Part shown: positions 24,335 through 35,811 of the stretch, piece after piece | How the letters are laid out: every line of letters starts with the position of its first letter | Position numbering within the stretch: position 1 is the first letter of the stretch | Source: Archegozetes longisetosus | Lineage: Eukaryota > Arthropoda > Arachnida > Sarcoptiformes > Trhypochthoniidae | Length of the DNA stretch: 64,000 nt | Reading direction: 5' to 3' | Assembly (NCBI GenBank): GCA_018873245.2 | Contig: JAEMBT020000009.1 | Span: forward strand, 12,497,112-12,561,111 | Made by a program: the position numbers and the translations under genes | Notes under the pieces: generated by a model | What the model was told of the DNA's origin: nothing | The model's database searches: none | The model's input: the letters and a program-made list of their open reading frames with translations, nothing else

Positions 24335-24832
24335 TGTTATAACTTTCTAAGTTTCTTATTTGAACCTATACTGTAATATTTTTGTGACGACCTATACTTC
24401 TAAACTTAAATTTTCATAGATTACATGTATGTCAATAATTATTGCTAATTTAAAGATTACTTTTTGGTCGTAACAAAAAAATCTTTAAATGTTCGTCTAA
24501 ACTATACAAATTATGAAGACAGCTGATAATAATCATATCTCATCTCTTAAAACCTGCCTAAGTATGCTCTAGCTATACAATCTTCCAATCCTAGCTAAAT
24601 GTGTTATTGACCTTATAAGATATAGCCTATCATTGTAAAGTGTCTTCCTATTTAACCCGCCTGTTGTTCCTTTAAAATGTGTTTTTCCTAAAATTTTCGC
24701 TCTTCTGTGTTAAAAATCCTGTGAAACCTTGTGAAGTTTGTATTATGGTCTATTATTATGTTTAATAAAGTGATTACATTTTAAGTTTTGTTGATTTCTT
24801 ACACGCTCCTATAAAAGATTCCAGACTTTGCA
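24335..24832 (+). mobile_element. Solo LTR (same family as the composite Ty3/Gypsy element), older copy
   Basis: 498 bp starting TGTTATAAC and ending CCAGACTTTGCA, matching the LTRs at 36931, 49312 and 61687 along its length but on the opposite strand and visibly more diverged. It is bounded by ATAT on both sides (24331-24334 and 24833-24836), a clean 4-bp target duplication. No internal region remains, so it is a product of LTR-LTR recombination. Fossil. Confidence 0.92.
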
Positions 24833-24839
24833 ATATTTT

Positions 24840-27560
24840 ATAAATAATAAGTTAAGTATGTAATGAATAAATTATTATAATGTTTGCTGAATTTTTACTT
24901 TATAGAATAAAATTTTATCCAAAAAAGATTTCTATTTAGTCATAATGAACAGCATCATTGAATTATTTTAATTATGTCGCTAAACCTAATTAAATGTGAT
25001 ATTAGTGCTGCTAGTTGAAAGTATTGAACTAGGCTTTCTAACGCATGTGTTTCTCATGGGTTTCAAATGTCACGATCTACGTAGCATATTTTTCATCAAG
25101 ATATAGATTGCAGTTTTATTTTTAAAAAATCACTGAAAATAAAAGATTACTCAATAAAGTTACAAATGCAAAATACATGTCTATAAGTTTAGTTCAATAC
25201 AGTCAATTACTAGTACTAGTATCACATTTAATTAGATTAAGCGATAAAATTAGGAAATTTTGATAATACTGTTCCATTATGACTAATATTTATTTCACTT
25301 TATATAATATTTTACGCTCTATAAATTAAAATCTCAACAAAAAATACAATAGCTGATTCACTATCTACTTAGCCTATAATTTGTAAATACAATACAAATG
25401 GCGGTTTTCAGAAAAAGAATCTTTAAAGACTAAAGTTTCCTCAAAAGAATTGCAAGTGTGAAATACATCTGTCTATAAGTTTAGTCTCGTACTTTCAATT
25501 CTGAACTTTTACTTTATAAAGAGTAGAAAATATTAATGAAAATTTTAATTAGCAATAATGGAACAGTATCATCAACTTTTATATCGTTCAATCTAATCAA
25601 ATTTAACATTACAGTTTAGCTCAACATTGTCGATTACTAGTACTATTTGATTAGATTAAGCGATTTAATTAGAGAAATTTCATGATACTATTCAATTATG
25701 ACTAGGGGTGACAAAAATATGCATTTATTCTTCAGAAATATATATGCAGGTATTCCTTTAAAACTTGCGAAATAGGCGCTTAAATATGCATTAGAAAAAA
25801 CAAAAAGACAATCTGATACAAAATATATCTAATTAATAATATTACAAATCATTCTTGTTGCATTTAACTATAACGTAAATCTTTAGGTTTTCACTTATAA
25901 ATTTTAGTCTATTTGTTCTTAATATATTTTTATGCCCACTGAAGATTCTCTCAACATTGCATTGAGATACTGTTGCACACTTAAGACGCCCAGTTTCTTC
26001 AGCTTATAAGTTATTATACAATAAAGATGAACATGTGAATCCCAATCCCATCTTTTATGGGAATGGAAGCAAAAATTTTAAGAATTCTCTACTATTCAAC
26101 TCTTCCAGTGATAAATTCTTTCCGTTTAACAACTCAGAGATTATTATAAGTGTTTTATGTCCAAAAGTTTCGCCCAAAGCTTCACAAGATTTTTGATAAA
26201 CTGATTAAATTATTTAAAATATTTCATCTCATGCATTTATGTGTTTATGTCCCATAATTGAAAATTATGTTTGAAAATTGTGTTTTTGAAAATTGAAAAG
26301 TTCTTAAAAAAGTTACAAATGCGAAATATATCTGTATACAAGTTTAGATTAGTACTTTCAATTTTGAGCTTTTGTTTTTATAAAGAGTGGAATATTGTAC
26401 AAGCGAAAATTCTAATTAGTCATAATGGAAGAGTGTCATCAAATTTTTTTAATTATATCACTCAATCTAATCATATGTGACAATTGAAGGTATTAAGCTA
26501 ACCTCTCAAACTCATGTATTTGTGTAAAAAATTTTGTATCGAAATAAGATATTGACAAAAAAGCAGATCATCAAATGATCAAACAGTTGCAGTTACCAAT
26601 GTAGGGTACACAAGTCTAAAAGTTCAACACTTATACGTTTATAACTGTTAGCACTACTATTACCTTAGATTAGATGAAGCGACTTAATTAGAGAAATTTA
26701 ATGATACTCTTCCATTATTATTAATTAGAATTTTGCTTTACATGTTTTACTCTCTATAAAGAAAAATTCAACAAAAAGTATAATAGCTGATTTATTATCC
26801 ACCTAGGTAATTATTTATAGATACAATACAAATGGTAGTTTTCATAAAAAAAACCATGGAAATTAAAGTTCTCTCAATAAAGTTACAAGTGTGAAATACA
26901 CCTGTCTATAAGTCTGGTTCAGCAACTTCACTTTTGAACTTTTACTCTATAAAGATTGAATATTATACAAGCAAAAATTTCATTAGTCATAATGGAACAG
27001 CATCATTAAATGTGACTAATTATATCACTCAATCAAATCAAGGGTGATACCAGTGCTAGTGACATACTACTCAACTAAAAATTTAGACAGGTATTTCTTC
27101 GGTAAAGTTATAAATGTGAAGTACATGTATCTAAAAGTTGAGTTCAATACTGTCAATTACTAGTACTGGTATCACACTTGATTAGATCGAGTGATATAAT
27201 TAGACACATTTAATGATACTGTTCCATTAAGACTAATTATAATTTTCCTTTACATAATAATTTACTCTCTATAAAGTAAAATTTCAACACATGATATAAT
27301 AGCTCATTTATTTTTATCTTATTATTCACCAATAAGATGCGGACTGCGGCCTACACAAAAACTATGGAAATTAAACTTTTCTCAGTAAAGTTACGAATGT
27401 AAAACCCATTTCTAAAAGTTTAGTTCAATTCTTTCAATTACCGACAATAGTATCACACTTGATTAGGTTGAGTGATATAATTGAAAATATTTAATGATGC
27501 TGTTCCATTATGACTTATTAAAACTTTCATTTAGTTAATTTACATAAAGTAAAATTTCAG
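24840..27560. repeat. Array of alternating inverted repeat units
   Basis: At least nine degenerate copies of one module occur in both orientations. Forward cores (ATTAGTCATAATGGAACAG type) lie near 24935, 25545, 26415 and 26985. Reverse cores (ATGATACTGTTCCATTATGACTA type) lie near 25270, 25680, 26700, 27215 and 27500. Linker pieces such as AATACAAATGGCGGTTTTC and AAGTTACAAATGCGAAATAC also recur. A hAT remnant sits inside at about 25704-26000. The array ends about 130 bp before the first supported exon of the ionotropic receptor gene. Confidence 0.75.
25704..26000 (-). pseudogene. hAT transposase remnant, C-terminal dimerisation region
   Basis: Minus-strand translation of about 25848-25996 shows SQCNVERIFSGHKNILRTNR followed by LKFISENLKI, the signature of the hAT C-terminal dimerisation region (VER.FS ... 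R.RL ... NL). The left end, TAGGGGTGACAAAA at 25704, looks like a hAT terminal inverted repeat. No catalytic part was found, so this is a short fossil of a DNA transposon. Confidence 0.7.
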
Positions 27561-27686
27561 CCAACAATATAATTAGTAGATGGCGAAATTAAACAATTAA
27601 GTTTGTTGTACTTTACGTTTCCAAAGCAATATTTGACGATTCACTAGCTGACGCACCTATTTAAGCCACTCAAATTGCTCAGTTAG

Positions 27687-29729
27687 ACATATGAGTTTTG
27701 GGATATCAGTCGAAATAGTAAATTTTGGATCTTACATAAATATATTCAAATGATTCCTTCATTGTATGATGGAGTTTTCTTTCTTGATAACTTATTTCGA
27801 CATAAAATTTTTGGAGCTAATCAAACCTTAAGATGTGAAAACAATGCGACAACAGTTGGAAACATATCAGTTATTATTCCGGAGAGTCAAATTTCAATTG
27901 TAAGTGAGATAAATTCTAAATTTAATGGTATTAAGAATACAAAGATTAACTTTATACTGTATTTTTCTCAAAAAGCAAAATAAATTTAAGCTTAGTGGAT
28001 TTTATCTGTCAATCGTTGAATATATAACGTGTTCTCTTTCATTGGATGTTGTATTCAGTAAGATTGGAGAATTCGGCAAAACGAATGAAGTAATGATATA
28101 TATACATATATGTTTCTTATTCAATAGATTAATTCTAATTATTTTTTAATTTAATTTCAGACGGAAAGAGCACTAATGCTAGATCAATACTCAATGAAAA
28201 ATATATCTGTTGAACACTATAATTACGCTATTGCTCATCAGGTCTATATGGTCGAGATTCTGACTGGTTTGAAATTCTTTGACGAAGACTCCTACCTGTC
28301 GTTTCTGCGTCTGTTCGAAAAAGAGGTAACAATTATTCCATTCGTTCGTTTTAAATGATGTAAGACAAATATTTTCCTTAAAAGGTTTGGATTTATTTAT
28401 TAATCTCTATTCTGACAATTTCTGTCTTATGGAAAATAATGAGCACAACAAAGATTTCCGTTGCTACATGTTTGTTTAACATGTTGGGTCCATTAGTAGC
28501 ACAGGGTTCTACCGGATTCAAATTTGATCTAAACTCAATCACTAGCGTTAAGAAATTGATTTTAGTCTTTCTACTAACTGATTGGTTGATCTTTGGTACC
28601 ATTCTATCGAAAAGTTTTTCCGGGCTTTTGGTTGATGTTTATTTTAATGCCAAATCAAAGCCTATTGTATCATCAATTGAAGATTTGGCGTCAAATGATG
28701 ATTTGTTGGAGTGCTCCAATCTGAAAGAGTTGAACCAAGTTAAGCCTGGAAAGTTTACGAATCTTGAGACAAGATGTGAAAAATTAACTGAAGACTGGAG
28801 AAAGAAATATGGAAACAATGTATTTAAAATGTTGACTGAGATCGCGAATGGAAGGCTAGTCTATTTAGGAAACACAATGGAGACTGGACATTTAAAAAGT
28901 TTGAATTCAGACTTAAATATGGTGACAGCTGATACTAAATATGGACAAGATTATTTGACTTTATTGATGGGGAAGAAGCATAACTCCAGCGCAAAGATTC
29001 ATAGAGCGTTAGTTTTGTATTAAGTAATTTTCTGTTAAACAAATATTCATTTCTTATTTCAGTCTTAAAATTGGATTCGAAAATGGACTTTTAACTCATA
29101 CAAGGAACATGGAGTATCTCATGTCCAGGTCTATGGGACGATATCATTCAAGGATCTTGGGTGAGAATCGTCAAGAGCATAACCCAATCTTGAAAAATGA
29201 TTACATAATTGAGTTGAGAGATCTATTAAAAGGAGCCTTCTTAATTTTGTTTGGTGGTTATATATTATCAATTATTGTGTTTATTTTAGAATTAGTTTTC
29301 GCAAAGCTTTCTAGAAATGAGAGACTTGTAAGAGAAGAATTCAATTCTAGCAATAATGTTTACACATTGAGAGAAAGAAGAATGCCTAGAACTAGAGCCC
29401 CAGCCATTGATAAATATCAATTTCCGTCCCTTCCCGTCACTCTCACGGTCCAGCAACAGTCTGGCCCCACTCCCATAATGGTTCAATCCTGTCCCGACTC
29501 ACGCCAGCAACAGTCCAACGCCACTTGCGTGAGGGTTAAGTCCCATCCCGTCTCTCTTGCGCTTCAGCAAGAGTCCAATCCCTCGCCGCTCCCGCAAGGT
29601 CTTAGTTCCTCTTCCGTAAGGCTCCCGATAAAGTTCAGTTCCGCCCAGTCTCGTTCCGCTACCATAACGGTTCAATCCCGTCCCGACCCACTCCCGCGAC
29701 AACTCAGTCCCTCTCCTACTAAAGTTTAG
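27687..29729 (+). CDS. Divergent ionotropic receptor (iGluR-like chemoreceptor)
   Basis: Ligand-gated cation channel of the invertebrate ionotropic receptor type, in the plasma membrane of sensory neurons by family. Supported exons, frame-consistent: 27687-27899, 27991-28089, 28161-28325, 28385-29016, 29063-29729 (about 591 aa). In order: ligand-binding lobe S1 ending in TERALMLDQY; the pre-M1 linker YLSFLRLFEKE; M1 (VWIYLLISILTISVLWKI); a pore loop (FNMLGPLVAQGS); M3 (ILVFLLTDWLIFG ...) followed by PIVSSIEDLASN, the usual M3-S2 junction; S2; and M4 (FLILFGGYILSIIVFILEL). The channel motif SYTANLAAFLT at the end of M3 is eroded to SKSFSGLLVDV, typical of divergent tuning receptors. A ~130-aa Pro/Ser/Gln-rich tail follows M4. 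The 5' end is uncertain: exon 1 may start at ATG 27750, or further exons lie upstream. Confidence 0.82.
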
Positions 29730-29850
29730 TCCATCCCTCCCCATTCCTGTTAGAGCTCAGACCTTCCCTATAAGGCTCCCGCTAAAGTTCAGTTTCTCTC
29801 CCTTATTCGTTCAGCCCCGCTTCCGTCACGTCTCTTCTCGCTATTCCCGC
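29400..29850. repeat. C/T-rich degenerate minisatellite covering the receptor's tail
   Basis: An abruptly C-rich tract with irregular repeats of CCCGTC, GGTTCAATCC, CAGCAACAGTC and CTCCCGC-type words, in sharp contrast to the AT-rich surroundings. It encodes the last ~110 residues of the ionotropic receptor and runs ~120 bp beyond its stop codon. Confidence 0.75.
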
Positions 29851-31100
29851 AGTCAAAATTCGATTGAATAATTCATTTTAATCAAATAAATTGAAATCCA
29901 TATATCTTTTAGTTACTTATATAAGTCATAACTAGATCTAATAAACATAAACTTATTGACCTTAAGTGGGTCTAAATAACTTTAAGTGCGTCTATCAGTC
30001 TAAGCCAAACCCCCAAAACCAAAATTTCTTTAACTTGAAGTATTTTATTTGAATTGAATTTTCATCTAGTAGGTTTTGTTCATTATTTTTCAATCAAAAC
30101 TTCTTGACTTTTTAGCTTTCATTAGACATCCATTTATGTATTTATTCAACGAATAATTTAACTCAAAATAACCTAAATATATTTAGATCACCTCTAATTT
30201 GATTACAACAATTTCGTTAGAATTTCGTCACAACAATGTTATTAAATGTTGATATTCTATATAATTGAATATGTGTGACTTAATACTTGTACACAAATAT
30301 GCTTTAAGTCTCTATTCGATATCAATATGAGAGTACTTTCAGAGTGCGAAAGTTTCGGGAATCGCGAAAATGCACTTGATAGAGAGTCCCTTCCGTCCTG
30401 CACTTAAAATTCTTAGTCCGACTCACGCAATGCGCAAATCTCGTTTGGGGCTCTACTTAGGATGCACCAGTCACTGATAGAAAAGCTTGATCGTCATAAA
30501 AGCTATTATGATCGTAAAAAGTAATATTTATGAAAATTTTAATCCATTAGTTCACTGTTATTTTATTCGTGCCGACATTATCCTTTATTTTATTGGTCTT
30601 GTGGTCTTTGATTTTTTGACCCAGATCCATTAAACTCTTATAATGTAATCAATATTTAGATTTCAATAACTAATCTAATCACTTCAAATATTTAATACAC
30701 TTTATCATTAGTAGAATTGTTTTTTTATTCAATTTGTTCTGAAAATAAATCATTCTTGTCCTTATGAGGTTGTTTCCCAAAGTCGTCTTGATCCATTATT
30801 TGTGAGGCTTGTAGAATCAACTTTGAAACCTATTTTTCTCAGAAAGCACAATTAAAATTAATACATAAGCAAAGGTCGAAAGGTATATGATTCAAAACAA
30901 TCAAATTATTTTAGTATTTGTTCGACAATAATGTCGGAATTACTTGAGTAAAAGTTGAAATTATTTGACTACCTACTAATCAATCATTTGATTAATATTT
31001 GACTAAATTTAAACAATTTTCATGTCTGACTACTGTAAATTGCAAATAAATTCAAATTTAGCACAATTAAAATAAGAAACCCATTTCTATTTATTAATAC
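29730..31100. other. Intergenic DNA, no gene seen
   Basis: AATAAA at 29885-29890, about 155 nt past the receptor stop, is a likely poly(A) signal. The rest is AT-rich with no coding frame. A moderately GC-richer patch at 30330-30470 has no recognisable feature. Confidence 0.45.
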
Positions 31101-31129
31101 AAGATTTCTCATATTGAATTATAATAAAG

Positions 31130-32260
31130 TGATGTTAAATGTTTTAGATTGTCCTCTGAGAGACGTCTTCTTTTATCTCTAAAGATATCATTGAAGCAAC
31201 TAAAGGATCTCTCAATGTCTGTATTTGAAGTCGTAATGAATAGATATTTATAAACCAGAGGTGCTAATTATCTCCAATTCTCATAATTCGATTCCCGATA
31301 GTTGGCAATATACATGTTCGTTTCGAGTTTTCTGGCTTTACATATACTTCGACTGATTCACAGCAGTCCTTAAACTCAGTCGAAAGTTGAAACTATTAGT
31401 AGATTATTTGATTTGATCACAGACCTGAATTTGGGAATTGAAGCTAAACTATTAAACGCTTCTTCAAATGAACAAATAACGTGTTTCCTCTATTTGGATC
31501 AAACAATTGCATTGTTTTGAGAAAACTTATTCCACATTCTTTACCGAAATCACGACACATTTCAAGTTTGAGTAGAGTTTGGTTCAAACCATCGATTAAA
31601 GATTGTTTGAATTCTGAAATCTCATTGCTACTCAAATGAGTTGTTCAATCGATTCCTTGAGATATTCATCATTTGAATAAATATCGACATAAATTTCGCG
31701 AATAAGAGCCATCGAATCTTGAGTGCATTTATAAATCTCAGTACACAATAGCTCTTGTTGTTGAGAACGAGAAATCGCACTAATAACAGGTTTAGCAATA
31801 GTTGAAATGAGTTGGATTTGTAGATTAATAGTTGGTTTTCTATTATTTGCTTCAATATTACGGCAAGTGGAGAATTGACTTTCCCTTTAAACAAATTTTC
31901 AATCAAATTCATGTAATCGTCGAACAATTCGTTGTTTGATAATCGCCTCTAAACACGAATTTCATCCAGTTAAGCAAATCTTGGGCAATGATTTATTACA
32001 AGTTTGAAAAGATTCTTTACCGTGATCTAAACTTCTTGAAAATGATTTCATTTTCGCCATAAACAGCACGAGTTACGAAAAGTTTCTTCCACTAAATTAA
32101 GTATATGTGAACAACATGATGTATGAATAGAGCTAGGTCAAATAACTTCAAGATCTTCAAGATCTTCGTATGCTTTAATCATGTAACTTGCGTTATCGCT
32201 TACGAATGCTGTAACTTTGCCAGTATCTAGATCTAAATTGATGAGTGATTTATACATCTT
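31130..32260 (-). pseudogene. hAT-superfamily transposase fossil
   Basis: Minus-strand translation gives, from N to C: VTAFVSDNASYMIKAYEDL (the hAT catalytic-core style 'vtDNA.NM.ka'), then SCCSHILNLVEETF (cf. C.aH.LNL), and at 31151-31225 DIERSFSCFNDIFRDKRRR followed by LSEDNL, the C-terminal dimerisation motif. The pieces lie in different frames separated by stops; the N-terminal zinc finger and first acidic residue are missing. This is an old, inactive DNA transposon. Confidence 0.82.
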
Positions 32261-32725
32261 TCGATACGTTATAAATTATAATCTTTGGTTTCTTTTTGAT
32301 TGGAACCGCTGCCTCAGTCTTCTCAGAATTTTGATTTTTGGGATAAATAGTTATGACATAAGAGGACATTTTGGTATCAATTTAGTCAGTTTTGTCTTGC
32401 TTTAGAGCTTCAGAGTAGAATTTATTGATTACTTGAGAGTTTAGTTGTTTTGTTATTAGTTGCTTTTTTGAGCTGTTTTCTTGTATTAGTGGCTGATTTT
32501 GTTCGTTGAATGGAAATTCAATGTTTTCAGTCAATTTCCCAATTTCTAATTTTGAAGTTTTATTATTTTATTATATTCATCATTCATATAATCATTGTAT
32601 TCATATTTGCCTCGCTTAATAATCTGCCCGGCATAGCTGATGGCTCTCTCTTGTTCTCTACTCATCCCTTAGGCATAGGATGGCAGGTCTGTCGCCTGCT
32701 CAAACATCCTTATCCTGTGTGATAT

Positions 32726-33216
32726 TGTAAAGTCTGGATCTTTAATAGGAGCGTGTATGAAATCAAATTTAAAATATAAGCACTTTATTTAACATAACCA
32801 CAATACAAATTACATAAGATTTCACAGGATTTTAACACTGGAGTAAAGAGCGAAAAATTTAAGAAAAACACGACATTTTATAGGAACAATAGGCGGGTTA
32901 AATTAGAAAATGTTTTACAATGATAGACTAAACCTTTTAAGGTCAATAGCACATTAAGCTAGGATTGGGAGATTGTTTAACTAGGACATACTTAGGTAGG
33001 TTTTAAGAGTTGAAATATGCTTACTCTCAGCTGTCTTCATAACTTGTACAGTTGAGACAAGCATGTGAAGATTTCTTTTGTACAAACAAAAAGTAATCTT
33101 TAGATCGGTAATAAATGTTGACATATACGGTGAGTTATGAAAATTAATTTAGCAATATAGGTTATTACAAAAGTATTTTGGTATAGATCTAATTAAGAAA
33201 CTTAGACGTTATTACA
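32726..33216 (-). mobile_element. Solo LTR of the Ty3/Gypsy family
   Basis: 491 bp, beginning TGTAAAGTCTGG and ending CGTTATTACA on the plus strand, which is the same orientation as the composite element downstream. ATAT lies on both sides (32722-32725, 33217-33220). Diverged from the young LTRs by scattered substitutions, so it is an older insertion. Fossil. Confidence 0.93.
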
Positions 33217-34751
33217 ATATACCACTATACTTGTTCCACATTCAACTAACCATTTTCTCAACTTGTCTCAATTGGATTTAAATAATATTCAAAACAGAAA
33301 CAAAGAAGTCATATTTTTCAAGACCTTTGATAATCAGCCAAACCATAAGTTGAATGAAAATAATGTTAAACGACCTTTTATCAATTATTGATTAGTTAAG
33401 ACAACTATATATTACTTCAGTTGAGAAATAAATGTTTATCTCTTATTAATAAAGTAATGGTTAACAATTCGGTCATAGAATGAATTGATACTCTTTTTAA
33501 CTTATCTATTGTTTGAAACACTTTGTTTTTCGTAAATAAGTTATATTTTATCTCTTTTAAATTTGTAGATAACGTCACTTCGTTCAGTCAACGAATCATT
33601 ATTTTGTGTTTAAAGCACAAGTACGTAACTGCCTTACAGTTTTATCACTGAAGTCTATAACAAACGAGTGTATGAGGAAATGGTTTCGAGAGTTTCGCCA
33701 GAGACCCCAATTCTTTAGGTCAGGATCTAGAGCTAGAATTGTCGGTCGAGATCGACACTCTCGAACTATCGTATCGGACACTAATGTAAGCATAGAGTCA
33801 AATGAATAGATCAACTTTCGTAGCCATCCTTTTGCGTCCAGTCTTGAGTCTTGTTTTGGACAAACTTTGGTATCTGGGGGAAAGTACTTCGTCTAATTTA
33901 CTACTTATCAAAGCATGCAAAAATAATAGAACAAGACAATAGATTCCATAAATCATGTTTGGCATCAAAACAAAAGTTGATGAGATAACATTATGATGTC
34001 TTACACCATGAGTTGTGTAGAGAGAAGATGTAGTTTAAATGTTCTATGTGCGTGCCAATCCTGAGATTGTGATGGGAGAAGATTTTGATTTGTCGTAAAA
34101 AGTAGAGTTTTGTCACCCGCTAGTTTGCTATCGAAAAGTAAAAATTACTCTCCATTTATAGTTACTGTGAACGCATGTAGAATTAGTAATTCTAGTGAAT
34201 TTTGTGGATTTGGTGGTGGTTTACTCTGGTTTATATGATATGGTTGAATAGTTAGTTTGGTGAACCTGTTGGTGGTATTTGTCCTGCTATTGATTCAGGC
34301 ATTCCTGAACTTCCTTGAGTCAAGACTTGATTTGTGGTCGCTTGAGTTAATGCAGTTTGTTTTGTTGCATTGATGGCGCATCGTGCCACAATAATTGCTG
34401 CATTAGACATATGATTAAGGACTTAATTTAATGACATTTTCATCATCCGAGGCATGGCTTTTTCCTACATATTTCGTTGAATCATGTACAACGCGCCTTC
34501 AACTACTTTGTCTAGTGTTGCTCGTTCTTTACGATAAATGAAATCATCGTGAACTAATGAATTATTGTATTTTGCACTTTAAATAAACTATAGCGGCATT
34601 GTTTTGCAATCATACAATCTGTGACTTCTACACAATTTATTGAAAATTTATATTCTAATACTTAGAATAAAGTAATTATTAGAGCTTGTAAAATTTTATG
34701 CCTGTTGGTATCATATGATGCATTGGATTCAGTAACGACTTGTTTGGACAT
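33217..34751. other. Intergenic DNA with a possible decayed coding trace
   Basis: No intact gene recognised. On the minus strand, 34252-34428 is open and reads with ordinary protein composition (AAIIVARCAINATKQTALTQ, ending IPPTGSPN). In the same frame further right (about 34450-34540) lies RKERATLDKVVEGALYMIQ, with stops between. This could be exons of an unknown gene or a decayed one. Confidence 0.35.
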
Positions 34752-35397
34752 ACAGTGCAGCTCATAAATATTAGGCCAACATATATTTTTAAAAATTCAT
34801 TTTAAAAAGTATATTTTAAGTAAATTGCGCTTAGTAAATATGTTAAGGATTGCAACTGTGACTCATTCACAAAAATTTGCGTTAATCCGGCGCCGGATTA
34901 ACGAGCGCGACAGAAAAATTTGATATCAGGTGTGTGCAAAAGTATTAGGCCGGTTAGTTACATTCTGGTTTCTTAGATCTAACGTTAATAAAAATTACAG
35001 TACTTGATTGAAAACTGTAATTTATATATATTTGTATATTATTTGCTATATATTTTGTACTTGAGTCTAAATCTTAACCATGCCTATGGCCAAGGAGTTG
35101 ACCGAACACAAGCGCGGCCAAATCGCGGCTCTACACAAAACCGGTATGACTCGGCGGAAGATAGCGGCTGCGATTGGAAGGTTGAAGTGTGCTGTGGACT
35201 ACTACTTGGCCAATCCTGAAGACTGCGGCAGGAAGAAACGTTCAGGAAGGCCTCCCAAAGTGACTCCACGCGATGAACGGCGGATTCTGCGCTGCGCTAC
35301 CAACACCGGGACGTCGGCCACCAAGATTAAGACAACCCTTCAATTGTCTTACCATCCGAGCACGGTAAAAAGGGTTCTGAAGAAGTCACCGAACCTT
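34752..35397 (+). pseudogene. Tc1-like transposon fragment keeping only the DNA-binding half
   Basis: The left end, CAGTGCAGCTCATAAATA after TA, is a Tc1-type inverted repeat. A second copy of the AAATATTAGGCC word at about 34940-34955 gives the inverted-repeat/direct-repeat layout of Tc1 elements. The ATG frame 35080-35397 (105 aa) has two helix-turn-helix units (KRGQIAALHKTGMTRRKIAA; TSATKIKTTLQLSYHPSTVK) joined by the GRPPKVTPRDERRI linker. The DDE catalytic domain (normally ~230 further residues) and the right inverted repeat are absent. The frame itself has no stop, so a residual DNA-binding protein cannot be excluded. Confidence 0.85.
34880..34903. repeat. Perfect 24-bp palindrome
   Basis: CGTTAATCCGGCGCCGGATT followed by AACG is exactly self-complementary. 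It lies between the two AAATATTAGGCC repeats of the Tc1-like left end and is GC-rich in an AT-rich setting, suggesting a protein-binding or structural site of that element. Confidence 0.9.
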
Positions 35398-35811
35398 TGA
35401 TTTTACTGCTTATTATTAGTGATTCAGTAATGAGGCGAAAAATTAAGTTCGATTTGGGCGTTTTCGGTACTAATCCCGAACCTAGAGGCTCGTCACTCAA
35501 TATTGTGTACATGACCTCTGGTGGTCACTCCCTATCAGAATATATCTAGGTTTCACTTCTAGATCACTCTGAGGGCTTTCGAAAGTTTATCCAAATACTA
35601 TTGTTATTCTCACCTATTATTCATTTTATCTTCATAAATTATTGCTTTTTTGCGGAGAGCTAGCACAAATAGTATACTCAACTATCGAGGGCGTACCGTA
35701 AATATGACCTTTACTAAATGGAGACTTTTTGGGGACTTTTTCATTGAATAATCATTTTATTCTGAATTACGAAAAAATGCATTCTAAGCAATTTTTAAGC
35801 TCTATATATCG
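35398..35811. other. Spacer; poly(A) signal for the peptide gene
   Basis: AATAAA on the minus strand at 35756-35761 lies about 50 nt past the stop of the secreted peptide gene. Otherwise nothing recognised. Confidence 0.45.

Noticed and set aside
27691-27753. ATG at 27691 as start of the ionotropic receptor
   Set aside because: It is out of frame with the receptor exon and stops after 20 codons.
31260-31310. TTCGATTCCC, resembling a tRNA T-arm
   Set aside because: No matching acceptor, D or anticodon arms within tRNA distance.
33599-33814. Open frames on both strands over the same 200 bp
   Set aside because: Neither has a recognised motif or splice context, and simultaneous opening on both strands points to chance.
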